The notes under the pieces are model-generated. The model searched no databases. It was not told the DNA's origin and worked only from the letters and a program-made list of their open reading frames with translations. This document shows, in pieces, positions 23,485 through 34,933 of a DNA stretch of 64,000 nucleotides. The DNA is from Pyronema omphalodes (lineage: Eukaryota > Ascomycota > Pezizomycetes > Pezizales > Pyronemataceae). The stretch is from positions 434,001 to 498,000 of the forward strand of contig JAJJXM010000007.1 of assembly GCA_024516155.1 (NCBI GenBank). Reading direction: 5' to 3'. A program made the position numbers and the translations under genes. How positions within the stretch are numbered: the stretch's first letter is position 1; each line of letters opens with the position of its first letter.

Positions 23485-25130
23485 ATGAGTGTATGTCTCT
23501 TGTCTTTGTCTCTGTCTCCCCTTGACGCGTCGGAACTCTCAGGAGCACCAACAACAACCTAAGATTTACCTACAGACGACTAACACTACTGTGCGCCATA
23601 GGGTTACGGGTATGTCCAATCAATTCTCTGAGCCATTTGGAGGCAAGCGATAGTTGTAGTCACCTTCAGCATCTTCGATTCGGTCGTGTTGTGCTCTATC
23701 GTTCCCGATCCCTCGCTTCCGTGCTATTCCGGCAAGTACGTGGAGTTGGCAAGCGCTGACGACGATATCTCCACAATAGTAATAATCCCTATGGGTCGAA
23801 CCCATACGCCCAGCAAGACAACACCTACGGAAACCCGTACGGTGGCCAGCAACAAGGTATGCTACTTCCTTTTACCTTCCTTTTTTTTTTTTTTTTTCCT
23901 CCACCGAGAGCTATTCGCATCCGTGGAACCAACAAATTCTGTGGATGGGATAGAAGTTGATTTGCGTTTTTTTTACCAATTTTTCCGAGACTAAGTTGAA
24001 CCTTACTCGCCTCTTAATTCAGGAGCAAACAATTATGAAATGGGAAACATGAACCCCGGCGCTGATCAGGGCTACGCCGCCCCTCCTCCTGCCGCCGCCC
24101 CCGCCGGAAACGACCCCCAGGACTTCTACCAAGAGGTCGACGACATCCGTAGCGGAATCGATACTGCGAACGCCAACATTGCCCGTATTGAGCAGCTCCA
24201 CGGAAGATCGCTTAATGACATTGACGAGGCTGCCCAGCAGCAGACCCAGCGTCAGTTGGAGCAGGCTGTCGCCGAGACCTCCGCTTTGAACAAGGACCTC
24301 GTTATGAGAATCAGAGTTCTCAAGGGAAAGGCTGTGAACGACCCCAGCATGGCTCCCCAGATCAATGTTTTGGACAGAAACTGCAAGGAGATGCTCCGGA
24401 AATATCAGCTTGTGGAAAAGACCTTCGTCGACAGAACTAGAGATCAGATGGCCAGACAGTACAGAATTGTCAAGCCCGATGCCACTGATGAGGAGGTTCA
24501 GGCGGCTTGTGATGATGCTGCAGGAACTCAGATTTTCTCCCAGGCGGTATGTTTACAGAAAAATATGGCTCAGAATCATAGCTAATGACTCTCAGCTTCT
24601 TAACGGAAACCGTCGTGGTGAAGCCCGCTCTGCCCTCCGTGAGGTCCAGGCCCGTCACAATGAGATTCTTCGCATTGAGCGTACTATTATGGAGCTTGCC
24701 GAGCTCTTCGAGCAGATGGAACAAATGGTTATGGAGCAGAACGTCATGGTAGAGGCGATTGCCGAGCGCGCAGAAGCCGTCCACCGGGACGTAGTTAAGG
24801 CGGACGAAGAGCTAGGACAGGCCGTCGACAAGGCACGGTCCGCCCGTAGAAAGAAGTGGTGGTGTCTCCTCATCATTAGTGAGTTTACCCAAGTTTTTCT
24901 TAGCATCAGTTTTGCTTTTTATGATTTTTCTTTTCTTTTTCCCTTTTTCTTTTTGCACTGCATGAATCATGGGATCCCTTTTCCCTACAGCGTTATTACG
25001 CAGTACGGATAAAGTAACAGCTTTGGTGTCTTTTTAACCACCCCCCCACAAAGTTTTAATACTTTGTGCTATCGCTGCTATCGTCGCTGCTGTGGTCATC
25101 ACCCAGCAGCGAAAGAAGAATTCGCCCTAG
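23485..25130 (+). CDS. SSO1: Plasma-membrane t-SNARE syntaxin (Sso1/Psy1 type), isoform with proximal terminal exon A
   Basis: Exons 23485-23490 (6 nt), 23602-23609 (8 nt), 23780-23856, 24023-24546, 24596-24878 and terminal exon A 25054-25130 give 975 nt (324 residues). The two microexons and exon 3 encode a Gly/Asn/Pro/Tyr-rich head (MSGYGNNPYGSNPYAQQ). Exon 4 holds the Habc regulatory domain (DFYQEVDDIRSGIDTANANI onward). Exon 5 holds the SNARE motif from ALREVQARHNEILRIERTIM with the zero-layer Gln at about residue 253 (VMEQNV), then the basic juxtamembrane ARRKKWWC. The membrane anchor is split at codon 300 (phase 1); exon A completes it as ILILCAIAAIVAAVVI followed by a short basic tail. 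Syntaxins on the target membrane pair with SNAP-25 and synaptobrevin homologues in exocytosis. Two further frame-compatible anchor exons lie downstream. Confidence 0.93.
24991..25037 (+). other. Possible soluble alternative tail of the syntaxin
   Basis: An acceptor TTTTCCCTACAG at 24990 is preceded by a strong pyrimidine tract and is also phase-compatible with the exon 5 donor. It would add TLLRSTDKVTALVSF and stop, giving a syntaxin without a full membrane anchor. It may be a cryptic site only. Confidence 0.3.
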
Positions 25131-25379
25131 CCTATGGGAACGGACCACCGAACCAAATCGAACCTCTTGAGGATCTTCGTGGACGAGTCGAGCCGGCTGC
25201 GAAGCCAAGGGATCCTATATTTTTTTTAACCCTTTATCTATCCTTTGCCCTACCCCGGATTTTCGGTATCACCCTACCTATATATACTATAGACCGTCTT
25301 TGCGTTTCGCAAATATTGAGATGAAAAAAACAAATTCCTAACGGCTGTAATCCCTTTTATGGGATTGGGTCATCTGCAG

Positions 25380-25444
25380 TATTCATTATCGCCGCCATTA
25401 TCATCCTCGCTTTGGTACTCACCAAAGTCAACGGCTTGTGGTAG
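25380..25444 (+). other. Alternative terminal exon B of the syntaxin gene (second transmembrane anchor)
   Basis: After CATCTGCAG (25371-25379) and a CTAAC branch point (TTCCTAACGG, about 25336), the sequence continues the exon 5 frame at phase 1. It encodes FIIAAIIILALVLTKVNGLW after the shared Ile, then TAG. With the shared CLLII this makes a complete 19-20 residue membrane helix with a short tail different from exon A. The isoform would be 320 residues. A chance open stretch that is this hydrophobic, of this length and in phase is unlikely. Confidence 0.75.
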
Positions 25445-26012
25445 ACGGTTATTTCTTTGTGTAGCGGACCCTGTTTCACAGCAGAGTGCCTTATCAAGGA
25501 TATAACCCTCTACCCTAAAATCATTCCTTTTTTTTTTCTTGGCTCTCTCTCTCTCTCTCTCTATCTTCTTCTTTTTTTGAAGCTTCTTGTCTGTCTTATC
25601 ATAATTGTCTTTTTCCTTTTTTTTTTACATGCGGGGTCTTAATACCGGGGTTTTTTATGTCTTTTTTTTTCGTTTTTGCTTGTCTTATTAGACATATTTC
25701 TTTTTTGTCCAGTTTGGGGGATACTGTTTTTTTTTTTTTTTTTTTCTTTTCTTGTTTTCACATCATTCATTCATTCAATTTTTTTCTTGTTCGAATTCAC
25801 TACAAAAATCCCCTCTTACTTATTATGTGAGAGTTTTTTTCTTCTTCATTCTCATTTTCTCATATCTCATTTTCTCGTTTTCATCTCATCTCACCCCCGG
25901 GACCCTCCAAACCCTTCAACCCCCCATCCCACCACCGTGACTCCCAAAACCCATAAAAAGAAGAGAAACAGATATACTAAACATCCAACCCCGTGTTATC
26001 AAAATCTTATAG

Positions 26013-26218
26013 TCGCAATTATTGTCGTCATCGTCATCATCGTCGTTATCGTCGTTCTATTGAACCAGAGAAATAGTGCGGCCGCTGCTCCCCCGGCTAC
26101 TACTGTTACTGCTACCCCGACTCCTACTGTTGCCGCTGCTGCCGATGCCGCGGCTGCTACGCCTACGAAAGCACCCGAGCCTCAGGTTGCGAAGAGAGAG
26201 GCTTTGTGGTTGGTGTAA
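26013..26218 (+). other. Alternative terminal exon C of the syntaxin gene (third anchor with extended outer tail)
   Basis: An ATACTAAAC branch point (about 25974-25982) and acceptor ATCTTATAG (ending 26012) precede a phase-1 exon. It encodes AIIVVIVIIVVIVVLL after the shared Ile, then a 51-residue tail rich in Ala, Thr and Pro (TVTATPTPTVAAAADAAAA) ending KREALWLV and TAA. The isoform would be 367 residues. A tail of this length beyond the anchor is outside the cytosol and unusual for a syntaxin; its Thr/Ser/Pro content suits O-glycosylation. The required intron is 1134 bp, far longer than others here, as expected for a distal alternative exon. Confidence 0.65.
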
Positions 26219-28578
26219 GGTGTAAGGAGTGGGGATTGTAAGGAGTGGGGATTGTAAGGAGTGGGGATTGTAAGGAGTGGGGATTGTGAGGGGTGGGAGG
26301 GGTATTGTGAGGGGATTGTGAGGGGATTGTGAGGGGATTGTGAGGGGATGGGGGTGGGAAAGGGGGTGGGGCTGAGGATGGGCGTAATGGGAGGAGACTG
26401 TGGATATGTGGATATGTGGATATGTGCGAGTAATGGGAGCGTGGGAGTAATCAGGCTGCTGGAAGAGAGGGATGGGAGGAGGGATGGGTATAGGGATCTC
26501 GATACTTGGTACTTGTCACTTGGTACTTGGTACTTTTCATTTCAGTTTTCAATTCAGTTTTTAATTGGCAATTGGTAAATTTAATTCTCTGTTTCTCTGA
26601 GAACAACAGAAAACAAAACACAGAAGACAAAACACAGAAAACAAAACACAGAAAAACAGAAGACAAAACACAGAAACAGAAAATGGTGTGTTGTCGGCTT
26701 TATCTGCGAATTTGCGAATCCGCGAACCTGGAAATCGAATCAGAAGGAAGGAAAATAAATAAAACCAAACCGAAACCAAAGTCAAAGTCAATATGTCTAA
26801 GGTAGAGAGGGAGGAGGGAGGGGGAGGAGCGGGGGGGGGGGGGGGGGCATAATTCACAAAAATAAAAAAATAAAATGGAATCAATTCGAATAGTGTGATA
26901 GTGTGATAGTGTGATAGTGTAATATAATCTACATGTATGTATAAGGAAGAAGATGGGGAGGTAGCTGGCATGAAAGGGCGAAGGGGCAAGGGAAAAGCAG
27001 GAAAAGGGGATTCAAGGGTTATATTTTTTTTCTTTTTTTCTTCTCTTCGTCTTTTTTCTTGTTTCTCTTCTTGTTTTTTTTCTTTTTCTTCTTTTTCTCT
27101 TTTCTCTTTTTCTTCTTTTTTTCTCGCTTTTCTACTTTTTTCTTCTTTTTCTTCTTGTTTTTCTAATTTTTCTCGGCTTTCCCGTTTTTCTACTTCTTCT
27201 TTTTCTCTTTTTTTCTCGGTTTTTCTACTTTTTTTTCTTCTTCTTGTTTTTCTACTTCTTTTTTTTCGTCTCTTTTTCTACTTCTTGTTTTTCTACTTCT
27301 ACTTTTTCTCGTTTTATTATGTTCTATTCCATACCTTTTGCAGTAGTTTATATAAAGGATTCCCTTTTCAACCATTTTCTCGTTTCCTGCTTATTTATTA
27401 TTCCCATGCCTTTTTATTTTATTCCCATGCCGTTTTATTCCCATGCCGTTTTATATTCCCTTCCCATCCCATCCAATCCCCTCCCTTCCCATCCCATTCC
27501 CTCCCATTCCCTCCCATTCCATCCCATCCCATCCCTTCCCTTCCCTTCCCATCCCTCCCATCCTCCCCCCCCCTCTTCCCACCTCCCCCATTCCATTCCC
27601 CCCTTCTTTTCTTCAAGTTTATTCCTTCCTTCCCCAGTTCCTATCTTACATCCTTTACATCCGTTATATCCTTTTCGATTACTTCATTCCTCTATTTCCA
27701 TTTCCATTTCCATTTCTATTTCTATTATCAAGAATTCCAGTTATTATTTTTTTTTTTACAGTTTCGATGTATAATTCTCAGGGCCCTTAATTATTGATAT
27801 GTATTGGCTTTAAAAATTTTTGGTTAAATTTCGTGGAAGATACTTGAGATACTTGGGATACTTGAGATACTATGGTTCTATGGTTTTATATGTTTTGTTT
27901 TATTGTTTATAGGTTTTGTTATTTCATCTGTTTAAGCATACAAGTGAGAGGAAGAGTTAAAGGGAATTTATCATCGCGATCCAATATTTTCTGTGTGTGT
28001 GTGTGTGTGTGTTAATTTTGGGTATGATTGGAGTCGTGTGATTAGATATGATTGATAAGATAAATATGCTGGTTTTTGATGAGCTTTTTGATCAGAGCTT
28101 CAGTTTTGATATGATAATATGATGATATGATATGATACGACGATAGTCTGAACTTGAAAATAAAAAAATTCTCAACGCCCGCTGATAATGAAAAAAAAAA
28201 AGGATTTTACCCTGCATGATTGATACAAACCCAATTTGTTTCAAACAAATACAAACCTTTTTTATCTTTTTTTTTCTTTCAATTTGGTATTGTTTTTTTT
28301 TTCTTACCAGGTTTATCCCCACCGTCAAAAAAAAAGAGAAACTTCCCCTTCCTAAACCTAAAAATCTCTAATCCACCATTCCCCCCCCCCCCCCCCCCCG
28401 CCCCCCTTCCCCCCATCCTAACCTCACAGTGACAAGACAAAAGGGCCGTATATATAACGCGTAAAGTAAATGTCGTCATTAAAAGGCCATGTCGCCGCAT
28501 GGAGATTATGTTTTACATCCTTTCATCTATACCCCTCTTTCTTTCACCCAACCCACCATCACCAAACAACTCTACTCT
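26219..28578. other. Intergenic low-complexity stretch
   Basis: TAAGGAGTGGGGATTG repeats (26222-26287) and GTGAGGGGATT repeats (26283-26345), AAAACACAGAA repeats (26600-26690), a G run (26829-26847), about 300 bases of TTCTTTTTC pyrimidine tract (27020-27320), CCATCCCATCCC tracts (27455-27600), a TG repeat (27992-28012) and a C18 run (about 28381-28399). The long frames in it are products of composition. Confidence 0.6.
26222..26287 (+). repeat. 16 bp tandem repeat TAAGGAGTGGGGATTG, 4 copies
   Basis: Four exact head-to-tail units beginning just after the stop of syntaxin exon C, grading into GTGAGGGGATT units. Confidence 0.9.
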
Positions 28579-29345
28579 TTACCGACCCTGGAAACCCGGA
28601 GGAGGAGCACCAGGGAAACCTCTTCCAAACCCAGGTGGTGCCTGGAATCCTGGAGGTGGCGCACCAGGGAAACCAGTAGGAGGAGCCCCAAAACCTGGTG
28701 GACCCTGACCAAGACCAACATTTCTCATCGGGCCCTGAAGACCACCTGGGGCAGGGGGGGCCAATCCCATAATTGGCAAACCTCTTCCAGCAGGTCTAGC
28801 AATACCGGGGCCGGAGGTGACAGGGGTAGCACCAAGACGGGTGCTAGGATCAGCAGCAGGAGGTCCCTCGACCGACATAGAAATGATATGGTGACCACGG
28901 AGAATGATGAGACCGAGGGTACGCTTCTCCTCGACGATTGTGGAAGCTTGGTTTGCGGCGGCTTTCGCGGGCTTACGCTTAATACGACGGAATTCTTCGG
29001 TATCGGCGAGAACGACGTTCATGTGCTATATCGAGAACGCGTTAGCTTTTCTGAGGGAGCACGCGACGTGAATTTCATGAACACGTACCTTGTCAAAGGC
29101 CAACAAAGTTCCGGTGAGCTGACGACTATCAGATACGGTTACCCGCATCCTGTAGTTGATCTTTAAAGGTATATGTTAGTTTCATATGTTTCTTGACAAA
29201 AGTTGAGATAGCAGTTTTGCAGCTGCTGAAGGTGGAGTAGTTACGTAGTTAGCCTAGCAATTGTTAGCATCTGAACAGTCAACGTGATTGTTTAGAGGTA
29301 GAGAATTGAGGGGGTGCAAACCATTTTTCCTTGTTGTTTCGACAT
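28579..29345 (-). CDS. SMB1: Spliceosomal Sm core protein B (SmB/B')
   Basis: Exons 29345-29322, a 9 nt microexon 29253-29245 (Ala-Asn-Tyr), 29160-29089 and 29025-28579 give 552 nt (183 residues). The product begins MSKQQGKM-ANY-INYRMRVTVSDSRQLTGTLLAFDKHMNVVLAD (Sm1 motif), then TEEFRRI and the Sm2 motif LGLIILRGHHIISMSVEGPP. A Pro/Gly tail repeats GFPGAPPPGF units. The microexon supplies exactly the three residues the family has between KM and INYR. SmB is one of seven proteins in the Sm ring on U1, U2, U4 and U5 snRNAs. Introns are 68, 84 and 63 bp; the first donor (GTTTGC) is non-consensus. Confidence 0.93.
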
Positions 29346-29613
29346 CTTGACGGTTGTTGGAGCTTTGCTGCTGGTGATGCGATCCTCGTGATGGTGAGGT
29401 GAAGAAGGTGGATAGGTGGTCGGCTGGCGTTCCTTGGCGGTCAGGTGATGCGGCTCGGTAGAGTGAGCGCATGTGATGTGTAACACGGAGGTGGGGGTAT
29501 GCGGGACAACACGGTGAGAATGACATGGTGTGCGGTGTTGGAGTTATGGTTGCTTCAAAAATGTTCATTGCTTGTAGCTTTTCTCCTCTGAAAATGGTAA
29601 AAAGAAAAATAAC

Positions 29614-29685
29614 TAGCAACACCTCGTTTCGATCGAGGGACCTCCGGGTTATGAGCCCGGCGCGCTTCCGCTGCGCCATGTTGCT
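29614..29685 (-). tRNA. Initiator tRNA-Met (CAT), copy 3
   Basis: Identical 72 nt to the other three copies: A-T first pair, CAT anticodon, GATCGAAAC T-arm. It lies about 270 bp upstream of the SmB start on the same strand. Confidence 0.95.
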
Positions 29686-30213
29686 TGGTTGGTGTACAGT
29701 AGTGGTAATTAAAAACTATAATAAAATATATATCTTGGTCAGGCAAACAATCACCACAGTTTAGAGGTTTTGCAACCAGCAGTGTATTTTGGTGTTTTTA
29801 GTTCGACAGGTGAGGTTATACTTACTATATGATAGGTCAGATAAGTTCTGTATTCCGTACTCCTCATAGGGGTTTATAGTTGCTAATCATATTGATCTTT
29901 TCTTGGTTTTCATCGTTATTTCGTATTTCCAGACTATCAAGTGCAACAGTATGGGGGTGTATACCACACTTTACAACTTCTTTACACCATTCCATAATCC
30001 GTCCTTATCATATCCCAGACAACCAGATAACCAAATCCATAACCGTAAGTTCTTCCCCATGTATATAACACCTTATACTCCCTGCATTTCATCGCAAGTC
30101 ATAACTTATCAAGAACTGGGTATCTATAATAAAGTACCCAAAATTCCTAACCGATATCTTAGCACATATCCACAGTATCAATTGTTAGCTGGGTAGTTAT
30201 ATTTCCACAAGCA

Positions 30214-30256
<43 letters not shown>

Positions 30257-31051
30257 CATCAACAAGAATAAAAAAACACAACCCTAATTAATCTTCTATA
30301 TATTCCAAGTCCATCTCCCGGGCCCTAGTCCCTAAGCTTGAAGTGAAGTTGAAGTTTCAATTAAAGGTAGTTACCAATGACCTACGCTCGTCGCTGTCTC
30401 TACTATCCAGTTCAAAAGCATTAGAACAGTTAATATATACATGTAACATACCCAAGTACATACCTTTTTTCTCTGGTAATTCTACAGTAATCCTCTTTCA
30501 AGGTATTTCCTATTCTTTCCCCAAGATATTTCTCAAGAATGTCCAAAAACCTCGCTAAAACCTCTCCATAGTTCCGTAGGAATATTGCTGCAATGATTGC
30601 CGATATATATATATATGTATTCCGAAAACTTTCAATATCTAGCCTCAAATAAAAACCACAAACACGAACACCAGCACCAGCACCGACACAGCACCGACAC
30701 ACCAATATACCAGAATCTCCATTCAGTAACCTTCAATAACAAGAAAAAAAGCAAAACAAAGTTGAGTCTTTAGACGGGTCATATGCATCACTTGAATAAT
30801 GAAACAGTTGAACAATTAGTATCTATGCTCTTCTCTTGTTTCTTGTTTCTTCTTTCTTTGCTGCTTTGTGATCTCTATTGTTTCTTTATCCCCGCTCCTT
30901 GTCCCTGTCTTACAGTTCATGCCCCCCCCCCCCCCCCCCCCCTTCCCTTATGCTTCCCTTTTCATGCCCCTTCGTCATGCTTCATTTCATCATCTTTCAA
31001 CTCCCCCCTCCCCTCCCTTCCCCTGATTACCTTCCCCCCCTTCACGTCCCC
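29686..31051. other. Intergenic stretch, no supported gene
   Basis: Contains a poly(A) run of about 40 bases (30217-30254) without recognisable flanking direct repeats, an (AT)n tract at about 30602-30616 and a C18-19 run (30924-30942). Nothing coding seen. Confidence 0.5.
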
Positions 31052-34000
31052 TTAAGCAATACTCTTAACAGCCTCATTAACCTCCAGCTGACGATCCTCA
31101 GGCGCAGTACGAAGGGCTTTACCAATCTCCAAAACATGATCGACGATAATAGCATCCATACCCTGTTCTACCTGAAGTTTAACATTATGTTTATCGTTAT
31201 TGAGGGTACCGTAGGTAACGCAGACGAGTCCTGATTCCTTGACGACGCTGTGAAGAAGGTTAGTTTTGGTCGTTGTAGTGTATCACCCGTCTACTCATCC
31301 ACCCCCCACCCAACCAGAGATAGAGAATACATACCGAATCAATCTGGGACAAAGAACCAACGGCTCAGCATCAGAAACAATACCCAACAAATTCCACCTA
31401 TTAGCAAACCTAACTGCCTCCTGCAGACTAGTAGTCCTAATATCACCCAGGGCTCTAGTTCCTCCCTCTGTCAAAAACAGAATCGGGATACTGGGTTGTT
31501 TGAAGGATAGCATAAGACAAACATCTGGGTTAAAGGAGCTGAAAATAATATTCCTTTCTCTAGCGTGATCATAGACCACCTTTAGAATATGATCTACCCA
31601 GGCATTCATCTCAATGACAATCGCGTCCATATCTTCTTCTTCAGATTCCTGAAGCGTGGGATATTTCAACTCGATATTGAAACCGATATCCTGAGGAAGT
31701 TCTTTAAAGGTTTGTTCCAGAGTAGCAAAAGGAGATTGAATGGAATGACCACGACTGTTTCCTTTGAAACCGTTTTTCTTGAAGGCCCGAGAAAAGCGGA
31801 CACGTTCGCTGTTGTCACCGTTACGGAATTCAGGCTCGTTCAAACTCATAGATCTGGCACGTCGCAAAGTTGGTGCCGCTTTGGAATCACCGGAGGCTTC
31901 GTTGTGCGGGCTACCAGTGGTGCGGTCTGGAGATGCAGCACGGGAGTTTTGGGCGGGGTTCATGGACATGAATTGTTCTAATGTCATGGTGTGGACTGGA
32001 GCGTCGATTCCGGTTTCTCCGACTAAGAAGTCGTGGTAGATTACGGGGACGTAGTCTTTGGTTAATTGGACATCAAATTCGACATAGGCGGCTCCGAGTT
32101 TGGCTGCGGTGATGAAGGAGAGAAGTGTGTTTTCTCCGAGTTGAAGAGACTTGCGGGCGGGGAAGTTCTTTCCTAATCCACGGTGACCGATAACTCGCGG
32201 GGTTGTTAGGGATTTCCAGTAGGTGTGTTCCTTGGAGATTTCAATGTTGGGATGCTCGAAAGGCGTAATGATGGTGAATTCGAAGTTGACCGAACCGATA
32301 ACTTCAAGGGTACTCATGGCCATGATTGGAACTTGAATTCCTCCCTGTAACGAAGCTTTGTTTTTTCCAACCTCTGGACGGACGGCTCCCAAAAGTGCTA
32401 CCGCTCTGCCAATAATCCTGTCCTTGGTTCCGGCATAGGTGGGAACGATATCGAACATGATCTTCACCTTGTTGATATCGCGGGTTTCAAAAAGAATGGG
32501 GTCGTCAGAAGTGACATTCTCGTGAACAGGCAAATCAACGATAGTAGGTTCACCAGAAGCTCCATTAGCAGATACAATCAATGACAAAGCGGTGTCTAAT
32601 TGCGTGGTATGGGCTTCAGATACAGGAATCTGATCGAGCTTGACGGCTTGTACGTTTTTTCTAACGTCCATGCTTCCGAGGGTGATAAGAACCATGGTTT
32701 GACCACTCTTAAGGTATCTGTGACCAAAACTCTTGACTGACTGCGGCACTGGGGATGGTGTAGAACCGATAGGGCCGAGAGAACCATTCAAGGCGGAGGA
32801 GGGAATGTTTTTGTCGGAGCCGGGGGAGGAAGAGAGCTTGGGCGAAGAGGAGGCCGTGACGCTCAGCTTATCGGGATTCTGAGTACGCTTCTTGATGAGC
32901 ATCTTTGCCAAATCAAGGTGTCCACGAAGAGCAGCGTGCTCAGCGGCGGTCCAACCGGAGGAGTCTGTCTTGTCAATATCGGCATCTCCAACCTCGATGA
33001 GGGCCTCGGCTGCCTCCTGCTTTCCTTCGACGGCGGCAACGAATAGAGGGGTCCATCCGTAGGTCTTCTCGGCGAGCTCAACATTCGGTTTCTGACCTCC
33101 GTTGCCGGACAGGAGAGCTTGGATACATTTTGTGTGTCCCAATCTAGCCGCATGATGCAGAGCAGTTTCTCCGTTCTCGTCCTGGTAGTTAACATCGACA
33201 CCTGCCTCAACAAGTAGCTCGACAATAGTAACGCAATTCCTTCTGGCAGCCAAAAGCAGTACAGCCGAAGATTTAGAAACGTGCTTTCTAGCCTCCATAA
33301 CCTTATCAGTCGGGCCATCACCGTCTTCGTTATCCAAACTTTCTGCCTGGAGGAGCAGACGAGTTGTTTTCGGGTGCTCGCCGATCACTGCCAGATGCAA
33401 AGGAGCATATCCATCTGCATCTTGCCAGTCAGCACTATCGATTCCGTCGGTAACGTTGAACTGGTTCCATTCGCGCATGTATTTAATCAAGAGTTTAACG
33501 AGGACCACGAAACCGTATTGGGCGGCGTAATGCAGGGGTAGACGTCCGTAGGAATCACGGGCTGCCAAGGCACCACGCTGCTCGGGGGAGAGGTGCGACA
33601 AGATGTATTCCAACATCTGAACCGCCTCATCATCTGGGAGTAATCTGAGAGTACCATCGCATTCCACCGTGTTTGCCGAAGGAGGTGGTGCCGAAATAGG
33701 CGCTTCTGCAGGGGTGATAAAAAGCCGAGGGCTGACACTCAGAGACGCAGGAGGGATGGTTTCCGTGAAAGAGTCGTTCTGTGGTGACATCATCAAACCC
33801 TTGGCTCTGCCGATCGAGATCACCATACGATGGATGATATTCCTTCCATTGATGTCGTCTTCCTCATCCAAGGTAGCAAGTTTTCCCAGTAGTAATTGGA
33901 CACATTTACGGGATCTGTTGGTGATGCATCTTTGTAATAAGGTGAGTAGGAGCTTGGGGGTGACGTTGCCAATTTCGACGCTCGTGAGGAATTCGGAAAG

Positions 34001-34933
34001 ATTTTGGGAGTTGTCCTCGCGTACACATCTATCAATAGTTTCAACACCTTCAGAGGTCATACCGGCTGCTGCTCCCGACGATACTCGTTTGTATGGTGGC
34101 CGAGTTCCTTGGTCTGCGGTACGGGCGGATTCAGGGTCTAAGCCTCCCTCTGTGCCGCCAACCTTGGAAAGCCATAAGTTGACCACTTGCATCATTGCCA
34201 TGATTTCAGTTGCTGAGGCAAACGCTAGTGGAGTAACCTTCGTTTCCAAGTACCGCCTCTGGACATTAATTTCCAGCTTCTTGTCAAGTCTAGACTTTCA
34301 TTAGTACCTGCTACATCTTAATGTCTCTTGGGGTTTACTTTTTTAGGATCTTGATGAATCCTCTTCTGTTGAGCTCTCCGTACCACTGAAGCTTTCGTAG
34401 CATGCTGCGAAGCTCTAGGAGAGCCCCCATAATCTCGTTCATCTCATCTCTGTCTAGTCCGTGGCCATTATCGGTCTTGCCGTTATCACTGTTGTAGTCT
34501 TCGTCTTTTACGCTTCCGGTGGGAGTATTGTTATCCGAGGATGGAGTGAGGTCGAAATGGTCCTCATATCTGCTTCGTAGTAACTTTAGTCGTCGATTCG
34601 CGTCAGATAGACGCTTGTTGAAGAAGGTGTCGACTGTTTCGATATTGCGGTCAAGGGCGAACAAGAAAGCTACATTTAATAATCAGCTTGAATCCCGCAA
34701 AGGTAAGAGCTCTGGCATCTCTTACGAGCAAGGTCTGGTGACTCTCCAGCTTTCTTCTGTTTCTCTGCCTCTTTGATCTCCTTCTTCAATCCTTTGTAGT
34801 TGATATAGCTGGTGGACCATTCTGGCACCTGCCTGCTCGTTATACTGTCTACAATGTTAGAGAGAAGCTCTGGCTCATGGCCCATTGGTAAGTAGAAGAT
34901 CTAGGAGAGGACACACGTTTTGCCGAATTTCAT
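31052..34933 (-). CDS. GDE1: SPX-ankyrin-GDPD glycerophosphocholine phosphodiesterase
   Basis: Five exons: 34933-34917, 34832-34726, 34669-34339, 34289-31335 and 31247-31052, totalling 3606 nt (1201 residues; yeast Gde1 1223). The SPX domain begins MKFGKTQVPEWSTSYINYKG and closes with FIKILKKLDKK, the inositol-pyrophosphate-sensing helix bundle. Ankyrin repeats span about residues 400-620 (GRLPLHYAAQYG, NGETALHHAARLGH, GWTAAEHAALRGH). A glycerophosphodiester phosphodiesterase domain starts near residue 850 with the catalytic GHRGLGKN and VEFDVQLTKDYVPVIYHD. The last exon supplies ESGLVCVTYG and the TIM-barrel end. The enzyme releases choline and glycerol-3-phosphate from glycerophosphocholine and ties phospholipid turnover to phosphate status. 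Intron 31334-31248 removes an early stop. Confidence 0.95.

Noticed and set aside
26937..27797. 286-codon Phe/Ser/Leu-rich frame
   Set aside because: Product of a long pyrimidine tract, no start context or splice structure.
28489..29166. 225-codon plus-strand frame
   Set aside because: Antisense to SmB, whose Sm motifs and splicing are clear.
30217..30254. Poly(A) run of about 40 bases as a retroposon tail
   Set aside because: No matching direct repeats at its edges and no element-like sequence upstream.
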